Source: Phellopilus nigrolimitatus
Taxonomy: Eukaryota > Basidiomycota > Agaricomycetes > Hymenochaetales > Hymenochaetaceae
Direction of reading: 5' to 3'
NCBI GenBank assembly: GCA_021029095.1
Contig: JAJOHG010000003.1
Location: 1-64,000 of the forward strand
Length of the DNA: 64,000 bases
In this document: positions 35,201-47,075 of the stretch, piece after piece
Position numbering within the stretch: position 1 is the stretch's first letter
Layout of the letters: every line of letters begins with the position of its first letter
Notes under the pieces: generated by a model
What the model was told of the DNA's origin: nothing
The model's database searches: none
The model's input: only the letters and a program-made list of their open reading frames with translations
Program-made: the position numbers and the translations under genes

Positions 35201-38200
35201 ATGCTACCCTCAGGCCTCCTCCTACTCGTGTTCTCCGCACTTTTTGGCGCAGGGGCGGCTTCACCGATGCAGGTCCCGCTAGTACTGCCCGCCGACACCA
35301 ATGAGACACGTAAGTCCGCCTTTTATAACTCCTACAAGAATAACTGCTCAGAATCTCGATGCTTGCTTCTCTTCAAATGATGGTGTTCACCTTTTCTCTA
35401 TTCCCAACGGTCCGGCACTACCATTAGTCCCGAGTAAAGACTTGAGTCTTAAGGGCGCTTTCTACACCTCACGGACATGCATCCGGACCCGCACTACCGC
35501 ATCGACGCCTCGGAATCCACAGCGTGTCATCGAAGAAAGCCGAAAAAGGAGAAGGAGCGAGGAGGGTACTATGGGCTGCCATACGGGTGCGTCTCTTGAC
35601 TTCTCGGATCCGCCTCGGGACTCGTCTGACATTGAATGCGCCTTCTGCATTACAGCGATTGTGACTCGCCGCTCACATTGACGAATTTTACGCTGGATTT
35701 TTTGGAAAAGCACTGGGCTGACGAGGTGGATTTTGTTATTTGTACGCGTTTCGAAAAACCTTCAGGCCGCAGGATCCCATTAACATTGCTTCTTTGCTTT
35801 GTTTGTGCAGGGACTGGAGATAGTGCGAGGTGCGTTTTCTGCAAGATTAATTAATTCATCGAATGCACAGATATTAAACCCGATCACGGATGCTTTTGCA
35901 TACTCAGACACGACAACGACCGCGAGCTTCCGAGGACGCCAAGCGAGATATACGAGCTTAACCGTGCGATGGTGCGGCGGATGAACGAGGTGTTCACGTC
36001 GCGTGGCGTCCCGGTCGTCCCTTGTCTAGGTGAGTAAAAGCTGCACAATGGCCGATATCTCGAAATCGTATGTACTAAAGCGATCTTGCTCATTCAGGCA
36101 ATAACGACGTTTGGCGTAAGTTCTTGATTTTTCGGAGCTTCAGCGAGGCATTAACGAGTCGTTTGATCATTGTCGTGCAACAGCGCATGTGAGTATAGGA
36201 GTATTTCCTTGGGAAACAAAAAAAAAGATCGAGCTGAACGTATTTATTTGCTTTCTCAAGAATATTATGACAGCTGGTGAGATTTGAATCTTGGCTCACA
36301 ACGATTGTTTTAGGCTTTTTGGATTGTGCTTTGTTTTGGATTGCTTCTCATTCATCTCCAACTTTGCGTGTTACTGAAATTAACGCCACTTTGAATAGGT
36401 CCTAACAGCATCACGAATGAATTCGCGAAGTGAGTCCCCATTTGATAGCGGGCTTATCTCTAGTTCTGTCTGGGTCTCGGCGGAAGTGCATGTGCTTTAG
36501 CATCGACCAACTTTCAGGAGTGCTAATGTTGGTGCAGTTCATTGCGGAACGACCTCTTGCACCTCGATCGGATTTTTTTCCGTCTCCTCATCAGCTCTGC
36601 TGATTGCCACGGGCACTCTTCTGCAAAGCGCACAGACCAGACCATACCCGCTTTCTACCCCATTTACCGCCATCTAGTACTGATCTAAACTCTTTTCTGT
36701 TTCTTAAATCGTTTCCGCACACGCAATAATCTCCCTAATTCGGTCGATCTGTAATTCGGTGTACCGCGATTCTCCTGTTTCGACACCGAAATATATCTCA
36801 ACGCAGTATATGGAGGACTTTCATCCCGTTCGAAAGCTTCCAGGTGTTCCAACGCGGCGGATACTATTCCGTTGAAGTGATTCCGGGCGAGGTTGCGGTC
36901 ATCAGCCTGAATACTATGTATTTTTACGACTCTAACAAAGGTCAGTAATACTTCGAATTTCCCCTTTTATTATATCTTCGCGCTTTGCTATCTCCATTCG
37001 TTCCTGCGGATTCGCTGTGGATGTGCATGATCATGATCATGCAGTAGCTGAGACCCCGGGTGCATCTTCGCCAGAGGCGCTGGGCAATTCTTGAGCGCCA
37101 TTTTTCTGATTTCAATCCGCCTTCTCATCCGCTAACCTCGTTGCACTTTCTGAATTTTTGTATGATTTGTATGATCATCTACGCCGTTGTGTGGATTGCC
37201 GCGCGCGCACTGCCTGACCATTGCGCATCATTGTCTACGAACACCTTCGCGTCGCCCTGACGACTTCGCGCCTTCTCGCCGCGCATCGCCCACAACGCCT
37301 GCGACACACTTCGCGCGGCCAATCATCGCAACCCGTGCACTTCGAATTCGATGGTGCTTCGCTGGATGCTTATCGGCTGATATGGATTACGTTCGGCTTC
37401 TGCGCACCGTTTTGGGGCTGTTTATTTCCGTGCGCTGCAGCCGTGGGAGGGTGCGAGTACATGGACGCGGACGACCCGGGGAACCTCGAGTACGACTGGC
37501 TCGAGGTGCAGCTCGACCGGTATCGCGAGCGCGGGATGCAGGTGGGTGGAGACCGGATCCTCTCATTATGTGCTGTTGCACACCGACCGAGGCTGACGAG
37601 AAGCCTATTCGCTTTTTCTTTTATCTGTCGCTGCGAATCTTGCAATAATCGGTGGTAATCACTTGTGATGACTTTGCGCTCGGCCGTTGCGCAACGACGG
37701 CATCAAATTGCTGTGCACATACTTTGCTCTTCGATGCCATGCTGCATAGGTCTGGCTGTCTGGACACGTACCGCCTTCTCCAGGGAACTATTTTCCGGGA
37801 TGTGTAAGTGATCCGTTAAATCCGATGTGTATTTCGTGGACTCACATTCTGGAACAGTTTGTGCGGTACGCAGACGTTGCGCTGCGATACCAGGACACGA
37901 TACTCGGGCACTTGTTCGGAGTGAGTGAATTCGGCCTACTCGTTTGACATCGTTGTTCGCTTCGTATGGGCGGGTCCGCGTCGCCGATCCCACGAGGATC
38001 GTCGGTCAGCGCTGTCAGTGCAATGACGGCCCCTATGGCCGCGCGTTTTGCGACAGGGGAGGGCGGAGGCATAAAAATAAGGCCCCTGGCGACGGTGAAC
38101 TCTAGATTTACGTGACGTGCACTGACTTTTTGACTTTTGTGGGGGATGGCATCGGGCAGCATATGAATGTGGACCACGTGAGTGCCATGCTTTTGCGGGA

Positions 38201-39122
38201 CCATTCGCGGACGCTTTTCTTGCGTGCAATTGCTGACGGAGGGTGGGTAGTTCTTCTTCCTGCAACCGGAGGACACGGTACTAGTCGAAGACGAGTCTGC
38301 GAAGAGCAGGCGAGAGGAAGGGAAGGAGGAGGGAGACGGGGATGCCGGGGAGGAGAGCCACAGTTCGCTGGCGGAGACGCTGATGGAGGACTTTAGCAGC
38401 CTGCCGAAGAAGGGGAAGACGGATCTGGACGACTATGTGGTGATCAACGTCGCGCCGTCTGTGGTGCCGAACCCGTACTTGCCGACGTTCCGGGTGTTCG
38501 CGTTCAACGTGACGGGAGACGAGGCGGAGGGGAGATGACGCAGAACAAGAAGAAAAAGGACAAGAAGAAGGACAAGAAGAAGGACAAGAAGAAGAGCCCG
38601 AAGCGGGACCACGGACACCGGCACCCGCGCCCTGGGTCGGGGGCGGAGGTGGACTGCAAGAAGAAGGCGAACCGGGAGACGTGGGCGTGCCGGGAGCGCA
38701 AGCCGCAGCACGCGAGCGGGGACGCGCCGAGCCGGACGAACAGGCTGTGGACGCCGCTGGGGTACGCGCAGGTGAGCTGCATACAGTGTACTTTTGATTT
38801 GCAGAGACGGACGCTGATGTGTGGGGGACAGTACTGGCTGCCGAAGGTGGGAGACGCGAGCAAGGGGGAGAAGCCCAAGTTCAAGCTGGAGTACGTGACG
38901 TACGCGGCGGAGATGCTGTCGGCGGAGACGGAGACGGGAGGGATGCCGGTGCCGGTGCCGGGCAAGGAGCTGCCGAAGACGCTGAGTGGGAGACAGACGC
39001 CGTACGGGATGCGGGACCTGACGATCGGGTCGTGGCTGGAGCTGGGGCGCAGACTGGGGGACGCGAAGAAGGAAAAGGTGCGGAAACTGTTTAGACGATA
39101 CATGTACCAGGGGGGAGAGTAG
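35201..39122 (+). CDS. ppn1: vacuolar endopolyphosphatase PPN1 (frame break near 38529)
   Basis: Sixteen exons: join(35201..35309,35454..35586,35656..35741,35811..35829,35908..36029,36098..36115,36184..36188,36261..36276,36399..36429,36807..36940,37441..37541,37750..37803,37858..37920,38161..38178,38251..38771,38832..39122). An N-terminal hydrophobic anchor (LLLLVFSALFGAGAA) precedes the calcineurin-like phosphatase motifs LTDMHPDPHY, TGDSARHD, GNNDVWPHN, GHVPPSPG and GHMNVDH. The C-terminal part (CKKKANRETWACR, RTNRLWTPLGYAQYW) is also typical. PPN1 cuts long polyphosphate chains in the vacuole. One exon is only 5 bases. As printed, exon 15 reaches a stop at 38536-38538. One extra base in the G run 38529-38532 would restore the frame into the conserved rest, giving about 573 residues. 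A lysine-rich repeat (KKKDKKKD) sits just after. Confidence 0.88.
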
Positions 39123-39483
39123 GGTGACCGGGGACTTTGTCGAGTAATATATTTAAAGTCCGCTCGGGAGTTGTTTGAAATATAAAAGGGTATGGGATGG
39201 ATTGGACCGGTTGCCTTGACCACGGCTTGAGCAGAAGGAGAGAGAGAGAGATCACAGACTAGGATAATAGCGTAAAGCAGAGCAAGAGTCCAGCAGCTGT
39301 TTGCCGTCGACCGTACTCTCCACTCTTCACTCCTTTCTTTCTAGCTCCTACCATACTCACTCGGCTGGCCCGCTTTCACCTTCGCTTTTCTTTTTCCCTT
39401 TCCCGATCTTATTGAGCCTTTACTCTTTTCTCTCCATTCCGACGCTCCTTGTCCCTATCTGCTTAGCCTTCTCTTCCCCGCCA
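39123..39483. promoter_or_regulatory. promoter and 5' region of RFX gene
   Basis: This spacer contains a GA-rich stretch (GGAGAGAGAGAGAG) near 39238 and long pyrimidine tracts from about 39315 to 39480 leading into the start codon. No gene is seen. Confidence 0.45.
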
Positions 39484-42400
39484 ATGACCTCCGTCAACAG
39501 CCCCTTCCACATCCTCCCCGCCGCCCTCCCTCTCGACCTCCTCGCCGGCCCGCCCCATTCCCGCTCAGCCTCCGTCGCATCATCCTCCTCCTCTCACTCT
39601 AACCCTCTCTCCCGCCCACACTCGTCCCACGGCCAGTTCCTCTCCCCCCACTCCCACAACCACCTCCAGCACCAGCAGCAGCACCAGCAGCAGCAGCACC
39701 ACCACCACCAGCAGGTGCACCCCCACTCGCACTCGCACACCGCGGTGCACATGTCCGCCGTCGCCCCGGACGATTTATATAGCAGTGCTTACGCGCTCGG
39801 CAGGCAGGTCCAGAACCCAAACGCCCCCCAGTCCCCAGTCCCAGTCCCAGTCCCACAATCAGAACCAGAACCCGAACCAGAGCCAGAACCAGAACGCCAT
39901 CCAAAACGCCTCTATCGTGCCCTCCCACACCCGCCATTCCTCCTCCTCCACCGCCTACAGCACAGACCTCACCTCCCCCGCCGACTCCCCCCCGAACAAC
40001 CACGCCCTGTCCAACCACGCCCTCAAGTCCCACCTCCGCCAGACGCACATCCGCGCCCGCGCAGCCGCCTCGCCCTACCCGCGCGATGCGGAGAGCGTCT
40101 ACTCCTCCTCGAGCGAAAACGAGGACATGTCCATCTTCTTCAGCAACCCGTCCCCCCCGGACTACGCCAACATATACCTCCCCAGCCCCCAGGCCTCCGC
40201 CCACCACGACGCCTTCCACCCCGCTGGCCAGTTCGGGCGCATGACTCTCGGCCCCGACCACGCCCTCGAGCAGCTCGCCGCCAACGTCCGCGCGGCCACC
40301 ACCACGAGCGCCTCAGACAGGGCAAAGCAGATCTTCGTCCAGGCCTGGTGCGTGTCTTGTCGCTTGTCTTTTTTTTTTTCGCGCATTGTTTTCGTTTTTG
40401 GTCTTCTAATCTACAACACGTGTTTTTTGTTTAGTTTGCTCGCATGATCGCCGCCGATCGCAGGCTCAACGCCAACTACGCGCCGTATCCCGACGGGAAC
40501 GTGCCCCGCCAGGGCCTCTACTTCTCCTACCGCAGAGTCTGCGACCAGTACGGCATCCCCCACATCAACACCGCGACCTTGGGCAAGGCGATCCGGCTCT
40601 GCTTTCCCACGATCAAGACGCGCCGCCTGGGCGTTCGGGGGAACAGCAAGTATCACTGTCAGTTCATCATCACGTCCCTCCTCTGATCAACATCCCTTCT
40701 CCCTGATCCTGATACTGATTTCTATATATTCTCCCTTGTCCATTTTTGATCTCTGAACAGATTGTGGTATTCGTCCTACTACGGCAACCGAGATCGAATG
40801 GCTACAGGACTACGTCCGCAAGTCCAACAATGCCGCGGGCTCCCACGCGAACAAGCAGGCCAACGAGCAGAACGGCGGCAAGGGCGACGACCACTCCGAA
40901 GAAGACGATGAAGAGGACGGCAGCGAGGGCGCCGCGCCCTCCACCTCTGGCTCCAAGCGGAACTCACTTACGATCAACAACGGCATGAAGAGCCCGACGC
41001 TCTTCTCCATGGACACGGAGAAGACGCCGACGACAAACACCCTTCTCTCTCAAGCGCAGGCCGCCCAGCGCCCGAACTACCACGGACAGGCGACCATCCG
41101 CCGGCACAACCTCGCCGGCGCAGATGCAGGGCTCTCGGGCTCGCTCAGCGCGGGGTCGACGCACTCTCCCCCGCAGACGACGGCGGCTGCGTTCATGGGC
41201 GCCTGCCCAGGTGCGCACCGTGCGCAGCCTGCCGCACTTCCCGGACATCGAAGAGGCGCTCGGCGCGGACTCGGCGTCCCCGCACGGGATCGCTGCGCGC
41301 GAGGTCTGGGGGTGGTTCGAGGACCACCTCAACACGCTGCTCGAGAGCGTGCGCAGCTTCCGATTCGACCAGTTCGAGCTGTACTTGCGGACTTTCTGGT
41401 CGAGCTTGAGCGGCGATCACAGGGAAGTCGTGCATGCGCCGGCTGTGGCCGGTCTGATGGCAAAGGCGGACGCCCTGGTTTATAATGTAGGGCCGTCTTC
41501 GTCCTATCTAGACGAATCGCGTGTGCTTATTCTGTTTCTTTCAGGAAATTCTGGAGATTCTGCGCTTGCAGATGCTTTCCCCCATTCCCCCTCAGGCTTT
41601 GACTAGTCTGAGGCAGCTGGCCGATAAGATGGAGAAGGTCCTACTCGTGGCATTGGAAAACTACGGCAACACCTTCGTAGAGCCTAAAGTCGAGCTTGGA
41701 GCACGTTTTGGGCACCTTGTTTGTGAGTTACAAGCGGTTCTTGTCTTCTTTTCTTCCATTCTAGAAACATTTTCTGAATGGGCTTGGGAATTGTTCTTCT
41801 TCCCGCGTCTTCTAGTGCGCTTCCTGGATATATTCCAGGTCACCCAGGCGCTCTCCACCGTGCTGACAAACCAGAAGCAACTCGCGGACATGCGCCGCTC
41901 GTGGCAGAACATCGACTTCGAGTCCGTCCGGAACCAGTCTGCACTCGTGTGCAACTGCCGGCACGAGGACCTCGTGCAGCTGCTCGAGGTCGACTTTGTC
42001 GCGCTGCTCAATAACCTGACAAAGAGCGCGGAGCCTGTGGGCGAAGTTATGGCGTGGGCGGACAATGTCTGCGAGCACCTGATGGGCGGGAATAGGGGCG
42101 GGAACAACAACAACTTGGGCGGCGTGGAGGAACGGTCGACGCTGTCGTCCCGGAGTATCTTGATCCGTTGGGGCTACGTCACCAGTCAGATCATGCGCGA
42201 CCTTGTGCGTGCCCCCCTCTGCTCAATTGATTCATTTACGGCGTTAGTAGTTGCTAACCAAGGATGTTCAACTGCAGACTATCCGCAGCGATCCTGCTTT
42301 CGGAGCCTTCCAGATCCTCAAGCTCTTCCTCGAGTATGTGCTTTCTCGGCGAAACTTACTCCTGTTTGCAGTTTCACTAACGATCTTTATGAACTTTACC

Positions 42401-42859
42401 AGTGACTGGATCGCCCTGAACGTCCTGCGCAGCGTCGCGCTCTCGACAAACTCCGTCGCCGCGTCCGTGGAGCCGGTCATCCAGCAGCAGTTCTTCACGC
42501 TGTCGTCGCCGATGCATGGCCAGGAGCAGTTCCCGGGCAGCAGCGGCGGCACGGCGCACCCGATCATGAACGACACGCCGACGACGTCGAGCATGCTCGC
42601 CGCGCTGCACGAGTCGTTCGGGGGCGGCCCGCTCGACTCGGGCGCGCCGGACTCGTACATGGCGATGGGCTTCGTCGACGCCGGCGCCGCGCACGACGCG
42701 GGCATGTTCGGCGAGTACCCCGGCGGGGCGGCGTTCGACGTGCCCGCGTTCACGCCGCAGGACCTCGGGCTCAGCACGGACGCGTCGAGCGTGCACTCGT
42801 CGGAGCACTCGTCGTCGGACGAGCACAGCGTGGTCGTCAAGGACGAGGGCGCGCCCTAA
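39484..42859 (+). CDS. RFX-family transcription factor
   Basis: Seven main exons: 39484..40347, 40464..40657, 40761..41486, 41545..41722, 41816..42204, 42278..42333 and 42403..42859. The winged-helix RFX DNA-binding domain spans exons 1-3 with NVPRQGLYFSYRRVCDQYG, NTATLGKAIRLCFP, KTRRLGVRGNSKYHY and CGIRP. The B, C and dimerisation regions follow (WGWFEDHLNTLLESVRSFRF, MLSPIP, VCNCRHEDLVQLLEVDFVALL, IRWGYVTSQIMRDL). The N-terminus is rich in His, Gln, Ser and Pro, and the tail in Ser and acidic residues. Fungal RFX proteins bind X-box sites and regulate DNA-damage, cell-cycle or developmental genes. Two frame changes lie inside exons, near 39824 and 41200; the first might hide a small intron. 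Confidence 0.92.
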
Positions 42860-43519
42860 AATTATACGAGGCGGTAGACGGGGACGTCGGTTTGTGTTCT
42901 TTTTCAGCGCTGCACGGACTGGAGAAATTGCGCTGGCCTTATTCTTACACTGGGTGATTCATAATCGGGACTTTTTTCTTCTCTGCCTTGCAGCGACGGG
43001 CTTATTTGTTAACTGTCCGCGCTGCATGCGCCTCCCTCCGCTAATGCTCGTTCTGCGCTGATATCCTCCCTCTTTTCCTTTTTTTTTTTTTTTGCCTGCT
43101 ATTTTTCTGCTATGTAATCGCTTCAGTTATCAGACCAGACGTTTCTTTTTTTTCGTTCCTTAATGTCTATGATCTTGCAATTGCTTGCTTTTCCTCACCT
43201 GACGAGTCGGATCTGTCTGTTGTCGCATCTCTTGATAATACCATACTTATATTGTTGTCCGGAGGAGAGAAAACAAATATATAGATTGTGAATAGCCCAT
43301 GTGCGCGCTGTGGTGCAGATTATCTGAGTCCCCAATCAAAGAATGAATTACGGTGTGAGTGGTGTGCTGTGTGACGAACAGAAACAAGTGCAAAGCAGTA
43401 GATACGACAGTCCTGCACGAAACGTATGGTGCGTCGTGAACAGGTTTTTGTACTGGGTAGAATATGATATATGTGATATGTGCGGAGTAGCCATCCGCCA
43501 GTCCGTCCGTTCGTGCGTC
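42860..43519. terminator. convergent 3' ends of RFX and Bfr1 genes
   Basis: This stretch separates two converging stop codons. It includes a run of 17 or more T (near 43078-43094) and AT-rich sequence of 3' flank type. No gene is seen. Confidence 0.45.
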
Positions 43520-45444
43520 CTAATCCTCGGCCTCCTTCTGCGCCTCCTCCTCCAGCTCCTCATCGACCTCGTCCGCAGACACACCGTTCGTGAGCGCGCC
43601 CGCGCCCGCGGGGGTCGACGTAGGCTCCGGCGGCCGCTCGCCGTCGCCATTCGGCGGCACCTCGCCGTCCGGCGCAGCAGCAGCAGCAGCAGGTGGCGGC
43701 GGCGCCCGCCTTGCCGCCCAGGAGCTTCGCGATGCTCGCCTCCGCGCGCGCGACGTTCTCCGCGGTCGCGCGCGCCTGGTTCGCCTCGAACCACGCCTTC
43801 TTCGTCTGCAGGTCCGCGACCGCGCGCGGCACGTCCGCCGCGGACGCGGGCGGCGGGATCGACAGCGCGAGCAGCGCGGCGAGCGTCGGGAGCGGCACGT
43901 TCAGCGCACCGGAGCCCGCGCCCGAGCCCGCGGTGGCGTGGGCGTGGGCACGGGCACCTCGCCGTCCGGCGCGCCGTTCGCAGGGCGCGGCGGGGGGCTT
44001 CGCGCCGCCTCTTTTGCCCTTCCTGCCCTTCCCGGCCCCGCCGACGAAGTACGTGTCCTCGTCCGTGCCCTTCTTCTTCCGCGCGACGAGGCCGTCGGCG
44101 TCCGCGGCGACCTGGCGGAGCTGGAGCTTCGGCACAGCCCGCGACCTCGCCGCGCGCGGCGGGCGGCCCGCCGGCCGTCGAGAGTTTGGCTGCGCCACCC
44201 GCCTTGCCCGAGAAGACGTCGATGAGCGTCTGGCAGTCCTCGATCTCCGCCTGGTACGCGGGCGCCTCCGCCTCCTCGCGCAGGCGCCGCGCGGTCTCCT
44301 CCTTCTTCGCGTCCTCCTCCGCCGCACGCTGTGCGCGCGCCCGCTCCGCGCGCCGCGCGCGGTCCTCGCTGAGCTTCGCGTAGAAGCGGTCGTTGTCCTC
44401 CCTGAACCTGAGCGCGGACTCGCGCTTCTGGCCGAAGAGCACGTCGAGCTGCGCCTTGAGCTCGTTGCGCTCGTCGAAGAGCTTGTTGCGGTTCGCGTAC
44501 GCCTCGTCGCCGTCCCTCTTGAGCTCGTCGAGCTCCTTCCTGACCGCGTCCGCGTGCTCCGAGACGGCCTTCGCCTCCGGGTCGTCCAGCTGCTTGCGCA
44601 GGTCCTCGACAGCAGCACGGTCGCGCTCGATGGACTCCTGCTCCGCCTCGAAGTTCTCGACCGTCTTGCGGAGCCGCTTGCACTGACTGATTTCCTGGAG
44701 AGCGCGCTTCTCGTCAACGACCTTCATGGTGCCAGATTCAACTTGCTTGTCGAGTTGCCTAGTGCAAACATTGTTAGAAGGACACAACAAGCGGTTAGGG
44801 CGCGCACTGACTTGATGTGCGCGTCGACATCGGCGACAGACTTAAACTGGGTCTTAGACTTGGCGGCCTGCAAGTCCTTGATCTGCAGTTGGATACATAA
44901 GCCACGAGTTCTCTCGGAGATGAATCACGTACAACACACGTACTTTCTTCGCAATCCCATCATTCAAAGACTTCAGCTGAGTTATAATCTGTCCGCGGGA
45001 GTTCTTGAAGTTGCCTTGGTTCTGACGAATTTTATCCATTTCCGCGCGCAGCTCCTTACGCCTTTCCGCGCCCGGGCCAGCATTCGAGCCAGCGTTGATC
45101 TTGTTTTGAATCCCGTTCTGCGAGGAGGACACAAACAGAAATCAGGAAAATATGTCCGGCGGAGAGGAGGGCGACCGCAGAAAAAGAAAAAGAAACGGCG
45201 AGCGCACCATCTTTTCCTGCAGCTCCGCGATCTTCGTCTTCAGCTGCTCCTGCTCGGCATCGTACACAGCCTTGTCGGGCCTGCCCGTGCGCGGTGCTTC
45301 CAGAGGTTTGTTGTCGCCGACGGGGGTCACGGTGCCGCTTGCCGTTGGAGAAGGTGTTACGGCCTTGGCGACCTTCAGGTTACCCTTCGGTGCAGCGCCG
45401 TTCGGGGCGGAGCCGTTCGTCTTAGCCTTAGCGCCTGTAGCCAT
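43520..45444 (-). CDS. bfr1: Bfr1-like nuclear segregation / polysome protein
   Basis: Four exons: complement of 43520..44758, 44812..44882, 44944..45117 and 45208..45444. The protein is a long charged coiled coil: RPDKAVYDAEQEQLKTKI, ERRKELRAEMDKIRQNQGNFK, then KQLDKQVESGTMK, ALQEISQCKRLRKTVENF and FREDNDRFYAKL, all typical of Bfr1. Bfr1 binds RNA and associates with polysomes at the ER and with the secretory pathway. From about 44136 leftwards the conserved product (VPKLQLRQV, YFVGG, LQTKKAWFEANQ, and the tail DEVDEELEEEAQKEAED) is spread over more than one frame. At least two single-base changes (near 44136 and 43707), and perhaps another pair near 43982-43930, are needed to read it whole. 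Confidence 0.82.
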
Positions 45445-45719
45445 GCCGTTGAATTGCAAGAAAAGAAAGAAAGAAAGGGTGGGAGGAGCGCCTGCTCGAG
45501 GACGGGGGAAAAGTGGGGGGTGGGGAGATGAGAGCTAAAAGTAGAGCCTGGTAGACAGCTGAGCTAGTCTCATTCGCGACGTGGACGAGCGTGGGTAAAT
45601 CTGTTTGTGGACCGCGTTTTCTCATAAGAATAAAAAAAGATAATCATGAATAACATTGAACTACAGTAAACAGGAAGAGATACGAAAGACCTAGAATACT
45701 ACTTTTGCATCGAGTTTCT

Positions 45720-46458
45720 CTACCTCTTTACAGCACTCGTCGTACAGCTCCCGGTAATCGTCCTCCTTCTCGTCCTCTTGCCATCTTTGCGTTTCCGTTT
45801 CTTCGAGTCCGGGCACACCATCACACAACTTGTCGGCCTTTTCGTCGAGCTGGCCTGCCCGAGTTCTTCCTTCGACGGAACGAACACGTACGGTATTTGT
45901 GCCTCCTCGCTGAACACAGGTAAGTGAGAAATGATATCGATAGGGCTGATGTCTGCGGCGAGGACGAGCAATCTGCAATAGAAGACGAATGATTGGTATT
46001 CGAGAGTAACATGGACATCTGAGCATGGACTCACCCTTTTTCGCCTTTCCTAATTCCCTTCACCACTTCCTTTACGCCTCGCTTTACCTGTCGCTGCTTT
46101 GAGGCTGAGCGAAGACGTATGTCAGAATTACAAAATTTAGCAACACATGGACATGCAAGGACGACATACCTTTCTTGATAGTTTTATGCAGTTTCTTCAA
46201 CAGCTTTCTCTGCGCGAGAGGGTGCGCAATGGGTTCCACACTGACTGATGATCTCATCCTTCTCTTTCTTCACCTTTTTCGACGGCTGGAAAATCGATAA
46301 GAATGAGTTCAATGTATTGTCGGGAAGAAAACGATTGGCAGACGCACACGCTCCCCGTCCACATCGACGTCGGTCACCGCCATTGAGACATCGGCTTCGA
46401 CTGCATCCTCCGTCGTCTCTACTTTCGTCTTGTGTTCTTTCGTTTTTGATTTGGCCAT
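45720..46458 (-). CDS. nhp2: box H/ACA snoRNP protein Nhp2
   Basis: Four exons: complement(join(45720..45972,46035..46104,46170..46244,46350..46458)). The protein has the L7Ae/L30e fold: PLAQRKLLKKLHKTIKK, SKQRQVKRGVKEVVKGIRKG, VLAADISPIDIISHLP, YVFVPSKEELGQAS and TSCVMVCP. Nhp2 is a core protein of H/ACA particles for pseudouridylation of rRNA and snRNA in the nucleolus. The acceptor at 46244 was preferred because it joins the frame without a shift. As printed the C-terminus reads KKRKRKDGKR and stops at 45720. A one-base change near 45785 would instead give the family's usual end (EDDYRELYDE ... LDAKVVF) stopping at 45691. Confidence 0.93.
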
Positions 46459-47075
46459 CGCACCGGAAAGATTTTCGTGCTGAACGGGCGAACGAGACTC
46501 AGTCTAGAGTCCAAAACGAGACGCAGAGTGGCTGTGCTGACAACACAAACTCTCAGGCCTGTTGTAGGTAAGCAGCCACAAGCTACCCACTGAACAGCGT
46601 CTTGCCTAAACTTCAATAAGCGTCCAGGACTAGATTTCATGCAACATTGGCCGTACTTCCCTTTTTGCGTGTGGGAACAGGCACAGTTCAAGGAGTCCAC
46701 CCACAATACTCATGAACTCCTTTGATATACACGCCAGGATTTGGAAAGCAATTCAAACTGTAAATTGAATGCTATAGATAGTTCCGTCCATGACAGGTCA
46801 TTAAGTCTACCGCGGTAAATAAAGGTGAGTCAGAAATTGACAATGAGCATTCCCTGCCCACCTTCCATGATCATATGCAACTCGAATTATTGACAACTTC
46901 AATACTCTCTCGGAACATTTGGCCAGTACTGAATACGCCATCGTGATTTATTCCACAGTATTTATATTTGTCAGAAAACCCATTGTAACACAGTCATACA
47001 TATCGATATTCAGAGTTCAACCCAAGTTAGCATACAATAATTGATCCTTTCTTAGATCGCCGTAGAAACCAACGA
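46459..47075. other. spacer between Nhp2 gene and CipC-like array
   Basis: No gene is visible. The right part (about 46980-47075) matches the 3' flanks of the other CipC-like genes, with a shared sequence like AACACAGTCATACAT, so the array unit extends into it. Confidence 0.5.

Noticed and set aside
39599..40261. 220-codon Gly/Val-rich frame on the minus strand
   Set aside because: It is the complement of the RFX N-terminal region and of CAC/CAG repeats there. It has no start context or conserved motif.
43693..45531. Very long open frames opposite the Bfr1 gene (over 600 codons)
   Set aside because: They run antisense to conserved coiled-coil coding sequence in GC-rich DNA, are rich in Arg/Ala/Leu, and have no family features. 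They are shadows of high GC at third codon positions.
46170..46350. Frame change near the Nhp2 N-terminus
   Set aside because: Using the acceptor ending ATCATCAG at 46245 instead of TTTTCCAG further upstream joins the conserved frame directly, so no lesion is needed.
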